Assembly: GCA_044224905.1 (NCBI GenBank)
Contig: JBGAJN010000002.1
Span: 992,001 to 1,056,000 of the forward strand
Origin: JBGAJN01 sp044224905
GTDB lineage: Bacteria > Verrucomicrobiota > Verrucomicrobiia > Limisphaerales > JBGAJN01
Direction of reading: 5' to 3'
Length of the DNA stretch: 64,000 nt
Part shown: piece by piece, positions 17,424 through 26,496 of the stretch
How the letters are laid out: every line of letters starts with the position of its first letter
Numbering within the stretch: the stretch's first letter is position 1
The notes under the pieces: generated by a model
The model's input: only the letters and a program-made list of their open reading frames with translations
Told to the model about the DNA's origin: nothing
The model's database searches: none
Made by a program: the position numbers and the translations under genes

Positions 17424-18737
17424 CTACGGCTTGAGTTCCTGATTGGCGACGCCCGCCGTTCCAGGCGGAAACAGGTTGTTCGAAAATCGCAGGCCGCGCG
17501 GCGCTCCGGGTTCGGTGGAGATGATGACGGCATATTTGTAGCGCGGTTCGCCCGTGTTCTGGATGAGATTGCCCTGAATGAGCACGTCGGTGAGCGGCGG
17601 GTCGTCGCCCTGCTGCGGTCCGTCGAATTTGAACGGAGACCGCTTCGCGCCCCAGATCCAATGCGCGTCGCCGTGTCCGAAATCGGAGATGATATTGTGG
17701 GCGATCACCGAGCCACCGTCCGCATTTGCGGTTTCGGGTTTGCCATCGACGGCAGGATGCGCCGCGGCACCCGGCATTAGTCCGATGGCCCAAAGGTCGT
17801 TGCGCGCGAACTGATTTCCTGTGATGAGCACGTTGCGTGAACCGTGCATTGCCTTCATGCCGATGTGCGCGTTCTTCACGATGTTGTTCGCGAGAATCAC
17901 GCGATCGCAATGCAGGTCGACGCCTTGCGCGGCGTTCTCGATGTGATTGCCAATGATGCGCGTGAATTCGCTCACTTCCGGTGCCGTGACGACGATGCCG
18001 GAGCCTTGGCGCCAGTTGTCGGTGTAGCCCGCGTCCCAGGCCTGCTGGCTGATGAACGGATCCTTTTGCGGATTCTTTTTCACGAAATCTCCAAGTTTAT
18101 GCCGTGCCTTGATTTCTGGTGTCGGGCGGAAAATGTCTTCAACGATGCGGTTGCCTTCGATCAACGTGCCGGTGGAGTAGGCCGCGATGATGCCCGTGCC
18201 ATCGGTGCAGTTGAAGGCGTAGCCCGACTCGGTCCCGCGGGTCCGGTCATCTATGCTCACGCACATGTAATTGCGAACGAGGCAATGGCTGATCCGCGAA
18301 TCGCGGCACTCCCGCAACGCGATGGCGCCGGCCGGGGAGTGGTTGTCGATGACGCGAACGTTGTCGATTACGAGATCGCGGCATTGGATGGCGATCACTG
18401 CTTCGTTACGTGTCTCCATCTTTCCCTCGGGGCGGGTGAGCGTCACATCACGAATCTCAACTCCTGTGGCGCGTTCGATCTCGACGATGGGTGCTTTGGA
18501 ATTCGCCTGAATGATCCGGCCAGGTCCGAAAAGTCCTGAGCGGTCGGAGTGGAATTGGAGCTTGTTGGTAATGACGTGGTCCCCCGAGGGCACGTAGATC
18601 ATGCGACCGGGGTTCGCTTTCACGGCTTCATGGATCGACGGATAGTCGGCGATGGAAATCTCACCGCGCGGTGACGCCGAGCGAAGTCCGGTGGTGAACG
18701 CGGCGAAATAGCAAATCAGGACTGGGAGAGTTTTCAT
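17424..18737 (-). CDS. Secreted right-handed beta-helix protein
   Basis: A 437-residue exported protein starting MKTLPVLICYFAAFTTGLRSA. The rest is a parallel beta-helix of the pectate-lyase/NosD type, seen as repeated short strands such as IEIRDVTL, LVIDNVRVIDN, SRISHCLVRN, TLIEGNRIV, RIIGNHIENA, VILANNIVKNA, VLITGNQFARN and VLIQGNLIQN. Such folds occur in polysaccharide lyases, hydrolases and epimerases; I cannot identify catalytic residues by eye. The frame opens much earlier (18887), but that stretch is Arg-rich and overlaps sulfatase 4; ATG at 18735-18737 gives a signal peptide. It is one of the few candidates for a glycan-backbone-cleaving enzyme in this sulfatase cluster. Confidence 0.85.
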   Translation of the reverse strand: MKTLPVLICYFAAFTTGLRSASPRGEISIADYPSIHEAVKANPGRMIYVPSGDHVITNKLQFHSDRSGLFGPGRIIQANSKAPIVEIERATGVEIRDVTLTRPEGKMETRNEAVIAIQCRDLVIDNVRVIDNHSPAGAIALRECRDSRISHCLVRNYMCVSIDDRTRGTESGYAFNCTDGTGIIAAYSTGTLIEGNRIVEDIFRPTPEIKARHKLGDFVKKNPQKDPFISQQAWDAGYTDNWRQGSGIVVTAPEVSEFTRIIGNHIENAAQGVDLHCDRVILANNIVKNAHIGMKAMHGSRNVLITGNQFARNDLWAIGLMPGAAAHPAVDGKPETANADGGSVIAHNIISDFGHGDAHWIWGAKRSPFKFDGPQQGDDPPLTDVLIQGNLIQNTGEPRYKYAVIISTEPGAPRGLRFSNNLFPPGTAGVANQELKP

Positions 18738-18759
18738 GCGGGTCATTCGGGGAAATCGT

Positions 18760-20103
18760 TCAATGATCCTTCGTTGCGCCGGTTTCGCGGTGAATCGGCG
18801 GCGGGAGTTGGTCCGCCCACGTTTGCCAGTGGTGCTGTAACGTCTGCTGCATTGGCGACCTCTCTTTGCTGAGATCGTGCTCCTCACTCATGTCTGCGGG
18901 CAGGTTGAACAGGCCTCGTTCCTTCGGCGATTGTCGGACCCATTTCCATGCGCCCTGACGAATCGCCGGGCGACCGTAGAATCGCCACACGAGTTGATCG
19001 TGCACAGGAGCGTCGCTCTCCCCGGTGAGCAACGGCAGCAGATTGCGGCCATCGAGTTTCCAGTCAGCGCTCGCCGGCAGACTTGCGGCCGCAAGCGCGG
19101 TCGGCAGAAGATCAAGCGAGATCACGGGCTGACTCACGACGCGACCGGCGGGGATACGGCCTTTCCATTGTGCGAGGAACGGCACGCGGATGCCGCCTTC
19201 CCAGAGTTGGAGTTTGCTGCCGCGCAAGGGTGCGTTGACGGCGCCATTTGCAGAACTGCCGGCGATCAACGGCCCGCCGTTGTCGCTGAGAAAGAAGATC
19301 AACGTGCGTTCTTCCTGTGCGCTTGCGCGGAGCGTTGCCAGCACGCGTCCGACCGCATCGTCGAGGGAAGAAACCATTCCGGCGTAAGTGCGGCGTTTCT
19401 CGTCTGCGATGCTGGCGAACACCTTCAACTTCTCCGGCGTCGCGTGCATCGGTGTGTGCACGCCGTTGAAGGCGAGATAGAGAAACCATGGCGAATCGCT
19501 TTTGCGCCGGATGAAATCGCATGCCTCATCGCCGAGCGCGTCCGTGAGGTAACCGTTGAGCTTCGCGCGCTCGCGTCCGCGTAGCAGCGGTCCCCACGTC
19601 TTGTCCTCCGCGTCGAAGTAGGAATGCATGCCGGAAAGAAAGCCGAAAAACTTGTCGAAGCCGCGGCTCAGCGGGTGCAGCGCTTCGGTTTCGCCGAGGT
19701 GCCACTTGCCGAGACATGCCGTGTGATAGCCGCCGGCTTTCAAGCGCTCGGCGAACGTTGTCTCCGTTCGTGGCAATCCCCAGTCAGCGTCGGGCGCGGG
19801 GTTGCCTTGAAAACCAAAGCGATCCTGATAACGTCCGGTCATCAATCCCGCCCGCGACGGCGCGCACACCGGCGCGCTGACGTAGCCATCGGTGAATCGC
19901 ACACCGTCGCGCGCGATGGAGTCGATGTGCGGCGTGGGAATATCTTTGCAACCGTGAACGCCCACATCGCCGTAACCTAGATCGTCGGCGACGATCAGCA
20001 GGATGTTGGGCTTCGAGGCGGTCGCCAACGCGGGTCGAACAGAAATCCCAACGAAGCACAATGAGACCGCGACGAGCGATGTTCTTAGAAATCGCGCGAT
20101 CAT
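18760..20103 (-). CDS. Sulfatase 4, arylsulfatase-like
   Basis: A 447-residue secreted sulfatase. It has a signal peptide to about residue 29, metal pair ADDLGYGD (40-41), formylglycine motif CAPSR at Cys80, GKWHLGE and FLSDNGGPL. It is closely similar in layout to its neighbour sulfatase 5 and to sulfatase 15: all share a segment of the type RRTY..MVS.LDDAVG.VL before the DNG motif, so they are likely paralogues of one subfamily. The ATG at 20101-20103 overlaps the stop of sulfatase 5 as ATGA, implying coupled translation. The ORF opening at 20211 is rejected because it would run through that gene. Confidence 0.92.
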   Translation of the reverse strand: MIARFLRTSLVAVSLCFVGISVRPALATASKPNILLIVADDLGYGDVGVHGCKDIPTPHIDSIARDGVRFTDGYVSAPVCAPSRAGLMTGRYQDRFGFQGNPAPDADWGLPRTETTFAERLKAGGYHTACLGKWHLGETEALHPLSRGFDKFFGFLSGMHSYFDAEDKTWGPLLRGRERAKLNGYLTDALGDEACDFIRRKSDSPWFLYLAFNGVHTPMHATPEKLKVFASIADEKRRTYAGMVSSLDDAVGRVLATLRASAQEERTLIFFLSDNGGPLIAGSSANGAVNAPLRGSKLQLWEGGIRVPFLAQWKGRIPAGRVVSQPVISLDLLPTALAAASLPASADWKLDGRNLLPLLTGESDAPVHDQLVWRFYGRPAIRQGAWKWVRQSPKERGLFNLPADMSEEHDLSKERSPMQQTLQHHWQTWADQLPPPIHRETGATKDH

Positions 20104-21539
20104 GGATTCTTGGGCGTAGCTGATTGCTTTTGCTTTTCCTCTAACTTCTTCTGCCGTTTTCCGCGCTCCTGCCGGGCCTTTACAGCCTCCGGGCTCACGT
20201 CCGTCGACCACAGCGGTTCAGGTAAGTTTTTCTCCCACGTGTCGTAAGCGTTCTTGAGCGCCGCGAACTGCTCCGGATACTTCGCGCTCACGTCCTGCAA
20301 TTCGCCCGGATCGCTCGCGAGATTGATGAAACGTGGCTTGGTGACACTCGATGGAATACTCCGCCAGCCGTGCGCGGCCACGAGTTTCCAATCGCCCATC
20401 CGCACCGCCCAGATGCGGCGCGCTTTCATTCGCCAGAAAAGTACTTCGTGAGGGTCCTCGGATTTCGTGCCGGTGAAATACGGCACCAGATTCACTCCGT
20501 CGAGCGGCTTGTCTTTGGCGGGCTCAACGCCGGCGAGTGCAAGCGCGGTGGCGGAAATATCGAGGCTGCTAACGGGGCGGTCGAAAACTTTTCCGGCGGG
20601 CAAGCCGGCTTTCCACTGAACCAGATACGGCACGCGGATGCCGCCTTCGTGGGTGTGCCCTTTCTCGCCCGTGAGCGGGGTGTTGAGCGAACCATTGCGT
20701 TCGAGCGGACCGCCGTTGTCGCTGAGGAAAAAGATGAGCGTGTTGTCTTCGAGCTCATCAGCGCGGAGTTGCGCAAGCACTTCGCCGACCGCGTCGTCGA
20801 GCGCGCTGACCATCGCGCAATAGGTGCGTCGCGGTTCCTCTTTGATGTGCGCGAAGCGATCCAGATACTTTTTGGTCGCCTGTACCGGGCCGTGCGGCGC
20901 GTTGAACGCAAGGTAGAGGAACCATTGCGAATCCTTGCTGCGATGAATGAACTCGCGAGCGGCCTTGGCATTGATCTCCGTGAGGTAATTGTTCTCGAAC
21001 TCAAACGGCTTGCCGTCCCAGCCCTCGAGGGCGTAGGTCGCGCCCTTGTTTCCCCTCGCAGTGAAGTAATCGTGGCTGCCGCCGATGTGGCCGAAGTATT
21101 CGTCGAAGCCGCGTTGCTTCGGATGAAACTTCGACACATCGCCGAGATGCCACTTGCCGATGCAACCCGTGCGGTAGCCCGCGGTCTTGAGATGATCCGC
21201 GAGCGTGCGCTCGGTCAGTGGCAAGCCGCGCCGGCCCGAATCATCGCGGCCTTCCCAATTGATCTCGTGGCCGAAGCGCGACTGCGAGCGCCCGGTGAGC
21301 AGCCCCGCGCGACTCGGCGAACACATGCACGACGACACGTAGCCTTGAGTGCAGCGCACGCCGTTCTTCGCGATCGAATCAATGTTCGGCGTCGGGATAT
21401 CTTTGCTGCCCTGACAGCCGAGATCGTTGTAGCCCTGATCGTCCGAAAGAATAACGAGGACGTTGGGCTTGGTTGCAGCCGACGCGACCTGATTGACGAG
21501 AACGCAGAGCGATGAGAGCAGGATAACGAGACGTTTCAT
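20100..21539 (-). CDS. Sulfatase 5, arylsulfatase-like with lysine-rich tail
   Basis: A 479-residue secreted sulfatase with a 21-residue signal (MKRLVILLSSLCVLVNQVASA). The metal pair is SDDQGYND (33-34), the formylglycine motif CSPSR has Cys73, and it has GKWHLGD and FLSDNGGPLERNG. The final about 40 residues are strongly basic and charged (KARQERGKRQKKLEEKQKQ), a tail with no catalytic counterpart that could bind anionic polymers or the cell surface. It is a tandem paralogue of sulfatase 4, which it precedes with a 4-nt ATGA overlap. The substrate is unknown. Confidence 0.92.
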   Translation of the reverse strand: MKRLVILLSSLCVLVNQVASAATKPNVLVILSDDQGYNDLGCQGSKDIPTPNIDSIAKNGVRCTQGYVSSCMCSPSRAGLLTGRSQSRFGHEINWEGRDDSGRRGLPLTERTLADHLKTAGYRTGCIGKWHLGDVSKFHPKQRGFDEYFGHIGGSHDYFTARGNKGATYALEGWDGKPFEFENNYLTEINAKAAREFIHRSKDSQWFLYLAFNAPHGPVQATKKYLDRFAHIKEEPRRTYCAMVSALDDAVGEVLAQLRADELEDNTLIFFLSDNGGPLERNGSLNTPLTGEKGHTHEGGIRVPYLVQWKAGLPAGKVFDRPVSSLDISATALALAGVEPAKDKPLDGVNLVPYFTGTKSEDPHEVLFWRMKARRIWAVRMGDWKLVAAHGWRSIPSSVTKPRFINLASDPGELQDVSAKYPEQFAALKNAYDTWEKNLPEPLWSTDVSPEAVKARQERGKRQKKLEEKQKQSATPKNP

Positions 21540-21651
21540 TTTGAAAGTGACGCCGATTGGACGGCTGTTTGATAAAGCTGATTCGTGGGACGCATTGCTA
21601 TCGACGCGTATGGTTCGTGCAGGTGTCAGGAATCGATCGCTTGCACGCGGT

Positions 21652-23166
21652 TTAATCCTGGACCCGCCGTGCTCGATCCGCCTTGGTGGGGCGTTTGTCG
21701 CCGGGCCAGAACCAGGTACGTTGGCCAGCGTCGATGTCGTTGGGCCCGGGCGGCAGGGTCTTTTTCCAGGCGAGCACTTGTGCGCTGAGTCGCGCGACGA
21801 TCTCGGGATGGGCGGCGGCTTCGTCCTTCAATTCGGTGGGATCGCGCGGAATGTCGAAAAGTTCGGCGCGCGTCCGGTCGGTGTTAATGAGTAATTTCCA
21901 ATCGCCATCGCGGATCGCGAGGGTGGGGCTTTGATGGAATGGCTCCGCGCCGCCGATGCTGAAGCGCCATTCCCACAGGAGTGGTTTTGTCCGCGCGCGA
22001 GTGCCTCCGCGCAGAATGTCGCTGATGTCCTCGCCATCAACGCCAGCAGGTGCGGCAATGCCGGCTAGTTTGCACGCCGTCGGCAGCAGATCTGCGCCGC
22101 AAAGCACCGTTTCTTTTTCGATGCGCCCGGCGGGAACTTTTCCGGGCCAACTGACGATGAACGGGACGCGGATGCCGCCTTCGTAGAGACTGCATTTGCG
22201 TCCCCGAAACGGACCGGCGCTGCCGGCGGCTGCGTGCCCGGCGGACGTGCTGCTGATCACTTCGGGACCGTTGTCGCTGGAGAAAATGATTATCGTGCGG
22301 TCGCGTAATCCGAGCTTGTCCACTTCGCGTATGATGCGGCCCACTTGCGTGTCGAGGTCGGTGATGGACGCAAAGTAAATCGTCTGCGCGTTGCGATGCG
22401 GAATGCCACGGCCCCAGTCGAGGTGCGCATACGTTTTCATCTGCTCCTCCGTGGGGTTCAGCGGTGCGTGGGGAATGAGGGACCATGCGTTTACAAAGAA
22501 CGGCTTGTCCTTGTTCGCTCGCATGAAGCGAATCGTCTCGTCGGCGATGAGTTCGTTCGACTTCGGCCAGAACGCCGCAGGGTCCATCTTCCAATCGGGG
22601 GCGCCCGCGACGCCGTGCCAGGTGCGGTGATCGTCGATGCCATACGCGTCGGGATTGGGAGCTTTCGCGCCGACTCCGAGATGCCATTTGCCAAAGTGCG
22701 CGGTCGCGTAGCCCGCTTGTTTCAAAGTGCCGGTCAGGGTAGGCGTCTTCGGGTCGAGCCAGTCGGCGATCGCCTTCGCCTTATTGCTGTCCGGCGCGCC
22801 GATGGCCGAGTGAATCGCGAGCCGCGCCGGAAATTGCCCGGTCATGAAGGCCGCGCGCGATGGCGAGCATACCGAGCCGCAGACGTAAAATTGCTCGAAC
22901 AAAGTACCCTGTTTGGCGAGTCGGTCGAGGTTCGGCGTGTGAATGCGCGAGTTGCCGTAGCAGTTCAAATCACCCCAGCCCATGTCATCGGCGAGGATGA
23001 AGATGATGTTGGGCTTGCTGGTTGCGGCGAGGGTCGGGCCGCTAAGAACGAAAAGCAATGCGGGGAGGATGCTGAAAATTCTGGTCGCCCCGGTTGAACG
23101 AGCAAGGAGGATCGCCAGCCAAGAGCCGGCGCTGCTCCAACTCGATGGCGAAACCTGATAGTGCAT
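21652..23166 (-). CDS. Sulfatase 6, arylsulfatase A-like
   Basis: A 504-residue secreted sulfatase. The signal region is unusually long: the hydrophobic core (IFSILPALLFVLSGPTLAA) lies at about residues 30-48. Metal pair ADDMGWGD (60-61), formylglycine motif CSPSR at Cys100, AHFGKWHLG and SSDNGPEV are all present. It is the closest relative in the window of sulfatase 11: both have YATAHFGKWHLG, an AYGID segment, FFVNAWSLIPHAPLNPT-like text and RARTKPL.WEW near the end. Sulfatase 11 adds EF-hands that this one lacks. A 112-bp gap follows, one of the larger ones in the cluster, before sulfatase 5. Confidence 0.92.
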   Translation of the reverse strand: MHYQVSPSSWSSAGSWLAILLARSTGATRIFSILPALLFVLSGPTLAATSKPNIIFILADDMGWGDLNCYGNSRIHTPNLDRLAKQGTLFEQFYVCGSVCSPSRAAFMTGQFPARLAIHSAIGAPDSNKAKAIADWLDPKTPTLTGTLKQAGYATAHFGKWHLGVGAKAPNPDAYGIDDHRTWHGVAGAPDWKMDPAAFWPKSNELIADETIRFMRANKDKPFFVNAWSLIPHAPLNPTEEQMKTYAHLDWGRGIPHRNAQTIYFASITDLDTQVGRIIREVDKLGLRDRTIIIFSSDNGPEVISSTSAGHAAAGSAGPFRGRKCSLYEGGIRVPFIVSWPGKVPAGRIEKETVLCGADLLPTACKLAGIAAPAGVDGEDISDILRGGTRARTKPLLWEWRFSIGGAEPFHQSPTLAIRDGDWKLLINTDRTRAELFDIPRDPTELKDEAAAHPEIVARLSAQVLAWKKTLPPGPNDIDAGQRTWFWPGDKRPTKADRARRVQD

Positions 23167-23179
23167 CGGTCGTCGTCGG

Positions 23180-23491
23180 CTAATCCAGCGGTGCTACGTC
23201 GTAAACCACCACGCGATCCCAGAACGTTTTGCACTTCGAGACGAACCGCGCGTGGTCCTTGCATTCCTTCTGGTAGAACTCGTGGTCGGCCATGTTTTTG
23301 AAAAGGAGCGACGTGGAGTAATCGAAGGAATGGTCGGTCACGGGCCGCGCTTCCGTGGGCGCGGGCTTTCCGACCGAGCCGCTGGCGAGATAGGAAAGCT
23401 GCGTCAGGCGCTTCGCTTCGCTCTCGAACGTGGCGCGGTCTTCCACAGAGAGATTTTTCTTCAGCCAAAAATAGACGTTATGGATCATCAT
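23180..23491 (-). CDS. Dabb (stress-responsive alpha/beta-barrel) domain protein
   Basis: A 103-residue single-domain protein of the dimeric alpha+beta barrel (Dabb) superfamily. It begins MMIHNVYFWLKKNLSVEDR, the typical first strand and helix, and contains HSFDYSTSLLFKNMADHEFYQ, the second half of the barrel, ending RVVVYDV. There is no signal peptide, so it is probably cytoplasmic. Dabb proteins include small enzymes and stress proteins of mostly unknown role. They are frequent neighbours of sulfatases and oxidoreductases in PVC genomes. It starts at 23491 (the second Met at 23488 is equally possible) and ends 13 bp before sulfatase 6. Confidence 0.88.
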   Translation of the reverse strand: MMIHNVYFWLKKNLSVEDRATFESEAKRLTQLSYLASGSVGKPAPTEARPVTDHSFDYSTSLLFKNMADHEFYQKECKDHARFVSKCKTFWDRVVVYDVAPLD

Positions 23492-23580
23492 AGAAATGTG
23501 ATTGAGTTTAAGTGCCCAGCAGATGACCTGAACGCCGCAAGTTCGTCAACTCTCGCAGGGCGTCGGCGCCGCGATAGCGC

Positions 23581-25023
23581 TTATTGCTTCGCTTTCCACA
23601 CCTCGAACGCTTTTCTGAAATTCGCCGTCTGCGGGTCGTCGGTCTTTTCCATGTGCGCAAGCAACAGCGCTCCGAGACGCTTGATCTCGGGTGCGTAATT
23701 TGCGTCGGTCACGAGATTGTTCCGTTCTCCCGTGTCGGTGAGTTCGTTGAAGAACATCAGCGGTTCGCCCACGCGCAACTGATTCAAGCGTCCCGCGATG
23801 CGTGAATCATTTTCCCCCGCGGCGGCGAGCGCGTTGTAGGTGATGCCGCTCATCGCCTCGACCTTGAACTTCGCCTTGCCGTCCGGCCAAGCGTGGAACA
23901 TTAGCGCCCAGTCCTTCGTGCGGATGCAGCGCTGCGGCAAGCTCATGCCGCTGCTCACGGTGTTGACGTGCGTGATGACGTAATCGCGCCCGTCTTGCTT
24001 CTCGCCGCGAATGAGTGGCATCCAAGAGCGTCCGTCCATACCGGGCGGATGTTTCACGCCGAGCACGTCGAGCAACGTCGGCATGATGTCCACGCTGCTG
24101 ACAAATTCCTCGTGCGCCGCCGCGGCAGGCATTCCCGGCCAGTTCAAAATCACCGGTGAACGCGTGCCGTTGAAATACACCGTCGCCTTCGAGAACGGGA
24201 ACGACATGCCATGATCGGACATGAACAGCACGACGGTGTCCTCCGCGTGACCGCTTTCCTTGAGCGCCGCGAGGATGTTGCTGAAGGTCAGATTGAGCCT
24301 CGCCACGGCGGTGTAGTATTGCGCCACCTCCCGGCGCACGGGCGGGATGTCTTCGAGGAAATCGGGCACCGTGATTTCTTCTGGTTTGTAGACGCCCGGG
24401 AGGTTCTTTCCGGCGGCTTCCGGCTTCACGGCTTTTTTGCCGCCTTTTTTCTTCGGTGCTTCGCCTTCCTCCTCACCGCCCGCGCCGTTGGGAAAGGGCC
24501 GGTGCGGGTCGGTGATATTGGCGTTGATGAAGAACGGCTTCTTCGCGGCTGCGGCCTCCTTGAGGAGTTGATCCATGTGCTCGCGCATGAGCGGCGGATT
24601 CTTACCGCTGCCGCTGAGCTTGGTGTCCCAGGGAAACTCCACGTCCGGCTTCATGTGCGGATGCTTGTCGATCACGCCGGTGAAATAGCCCTGCGCCTTG
24701 AGCACGCTGGTGAGCGTGGGCGTGCCGGGCTTGATGGGATTAAAGCCGAGCGCGCCGCTGCGATGCGGCACGCGTCCCGTCATCATTGCCTCGCGCGACG
24801 GCTGGCAGATCGGCGCGGTGACGTGGTTGTTGACGAAGCGATGGCAGGTGGCCGCGAACGCATCGAGCACCGGCGTGGCCCCGAGCTTGTTGCCCATCCA
24901 ACCGGGCGAGTCCGCGTTCATGTCGTCCGCGGTGATGTAGAGCAGATTCAGTTTTCTCGGCTCGGCAGCGCGAACGCTGAGCAGGAAACCAACGACGATT
25001 AGCAGGGTAAGGGTGAGCTTCAT
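23581..25023 (-). CDS. Sulfatase 7 with CQPSR active site
   Basis: A 480-residue secreted sulfatase (signal residues 1-20). The metal pair is ADDMNAD (33-34) and the formylglycine motif is CQPSR (Cys73), a valid CxPxR. The usual GKWHLG loop is replaced by IDKHPHMKPD, which still offers Lys and His residues but in a different arrangement; MSDHGMSF supplies the later metal motif. A Lys/Glu/Gly-rich insert (GGEEEGEAPKKKGGKK) lies in mid-protein. These traits set it apart from the arylsulfatase A-like members. Its ATG overlaps the stop of sulfatase 8 as ATGA. The substrate is unknown. Confidence 0.9.
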   Translation of the reverse strand: MKLTLTLLIVVGFLLSVRAAEPRKLNLLYITADDMNADSPGWMGNKLGATPVLDAFAATCHRFVNNHVTAPICQPSREAMMTGRVPHRSGALGFNPIKPGTPTLTSVLKAQGYFTGVIDKHPHMKPDVEFPWDTKLSGSGKNPPLMREHMDQLLKEAAAAKKPFFINANITDPHRPFPNGAGGEEEGEAPKKKGGKKAVKPEAAGKNLPGVYKPEEITVPDFLEDIPPVRREVAQYYTAVARLNLTFSNILAALKESGHAEDTVVLFMSDHGMSFPFSKATVYFNGTRSPVILNWPGMPAAAAHEEFVSSVDIMPTLLDVLGVKHPPGMDGRSWMPLIRGEKQDGRDYVITHVNTVSSGMSLPQRCIRTKDWALMFHAWPDGKAKFKVEAMSGITYNALAAAGENDSRIAGRLNQLRVGEPLMFFNELTDTGERNNLVTDANYAPEIKRLGALLLAHMEKTDDPQTANFRKAFEVWKAKQ

Positions 25024-26447
25024 TTCTTTTTGCGTTTCTTCGGAGTTTCAACCACCGAACCTTTCGGGTAGTCCTCTCCGGCCAGACTTTTCTCCACCGA
25101 TGCCTTCCACGCAACAAGAGCGGCGGTCATTTTTTTTACGCGCTCCGGTTCTTGTTTCGCGAGATCTTTGGTTTCTTTTGGGTCTTGGGACACGTTATAG
25201 AGAAGCACTGATGCGACTTCGGCGTCGCTGTTCCTGTTCTTTTTGCCCTTCTTAGCTCCGCCGGAAGCGTCTGTGTGCAGTTTGTAGGGCCAATCGAGCA
25301 AAGCGGCGTGACTGTTCTGAGAACCTGCCCGCGCCCAGAATGGGATGGGGTTCGAACGCGCGTCGGTCTTGCGGTCGAAGAGCGGGATTAGGCTAACTCC
25401 ATCAAGTGGCTGGATGGGGTTCCGAGCAACAGTACCCGTCGCCTCCAGCACAGTCGGGAAAATATCGAGTGTGGAGCACGGAGTGTCGCTGATGAAAGGC
25501 GTTGGGATTCTAGAGGGCCACTCGACGATGCCGGGCACGCGCAGGCCGCCTTCCCAAAGAGTGCCTTTCTGGCCGCGCAGATTACCGGTAGATTTTGGCC
25601 CTTCGTGACCGCCGTTGTCGCTATTGTACCAGAGCAACGTGTCCTCAGCGATTTTCAATTCGCGCAAGGCAGCCCGAAGCCGCCCCACGCTGCGGTCCAC
25701 GGCCGTGATTTCACCATAATAGTTTTGCTCCTTCGCCGGCAGAGATGCGTAGAGCGCCTTGTCCGCTGGCAGCGCTTCGTGCGGCACGTGCGGCGAGCCG
25801 AACCAGACGACAGCGAGGAATGGCTTTTTCGCCCCGGCCTGCTTGCGGATGAAGCTCAGCGCCAGGTCCGTGGTGACGTCCGAGCTGTCACCGTGAAATT
25901 TTTCGGGAACTCCGTTACGGCCGAGCACGGGGTCCAGGTCGAAGAAATTGTCGGCGGAAACCCATTCATCGAATCCCATCCTGCCTGGCGATAGCGGATC
26001 GCTGGCAAGAATGGCCCGGCCTGGCAGAGTCTTCGTATCTTTGTCGCCGTTTTTTCCGTTGAGGTGCCATTTACCGAAGTGCCCAGTGGCGTAACCGGCG
26101 GATTGCAGGACTTTCGCGACGGTCAGTTCCTGCGCGCGGATTGGTGAGCCGGGGGCGAACGTTGCCATACGCCCCGGATGCCGGCCCGTCATGACGCTGG
26201 CTCGGGTCGGCGAGCAGTTGAAGTGTCCGGTGTAGAAACGATTCATCCGAATCCCGCTTGCTGCCAGTGCGTCGAGGTTGGGCGTCTTGAGTTCGGGATG
26301 GCCATTGTAGCTGGTATCGCCCCAGCCTTGATCGTCGGCCATGACCAGGATGATGTTTGGTCGCTTCGCTTCAGCACCGTGGATGCCTTGGGTGCAAACG
26401 AAGCAGATTAAAGTGACGAGGATACGGAAGGCATTTTTCATGGGCAT
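25020..26447 (-). CDS. Sulfatase 8 with lysine-rich tail
   Basis: A 475-residue secreted sulfatase. Signal to about residue 25, metal pair ADDQGWGD, formylglycine motif CSPTR at Cys78 (Cys76 if the start is the ATG at 26441), GHFGKWHLNG and NSDNGGHE. The last residues are ETPKKRKKK, a polycationic tail. Two in-frame ATGs at 26447 and 26441 are possible; neither has a clear ribosome binding site, and the longer frame to 26537 is rejected because it overlaps sulfatase 9. It ends in a 4-nt ATGA overlap with sulfatase 7. Confidence 0.91.
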   Translation of the reverse strand: MPMKNAFRILVTLICFVCTQGIHGAEAKRPNIILVMADDQGWGDTSYNGHPELKTPNLDALAASGIRMNRFYTGHFNCSPTRASVMTGRHPGRMATFAPGSPIRAQELTVAKVLQSAGYATGHFGKWHLNGKNGDKDTKTLPGRAILASDPLSPGRMGFDEWVSADNFFDLDPVLGRNGVPEKFHGDSSDVTTDLALSFIRKQAGAKKPFLAVVWFGSPHVPHEALPADKALYASLPAKEQNYYGEITAVDRSVGRLRAALRELKIAEDTLLWYNSDNGGHEGPKSTGNLRGQKGTLWEGGLRVPGIVEWPSRIPTPFISDTPCSTLDIFPTVLEATGTVARNPIQPLDGVSLIPLFDRKTDARSNPIPFWARAGSQNSHAALLDWPYKLHTDASGGAKKGKKNRNSDAEVASVLLYNVSQDPKETKDLAKQEPERVKKMTAALVAWKASVEKSLAGEDYPKGSVVETPKKRKKK

Positions 26448-26496
26448 TGAATGGCTGTCAGTTGCTTCGTGTTCGGAGGTGGATTCCAAGATCGGT

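Noticed and set aside
16662..17780. 372-residue plus-strand open frame
   Set aside because: Antisense to sulfatase 3 and the beta-helix gene; composition is Arg/Val/Asp-rich and without family motifs.
21616..21647. Hairpin in the gap after sulfatase 6
   Set aside because: Only a 6-bp stem with a 20-nt loop and no T tract; not distinguishable from chance in GC-rich sequence.
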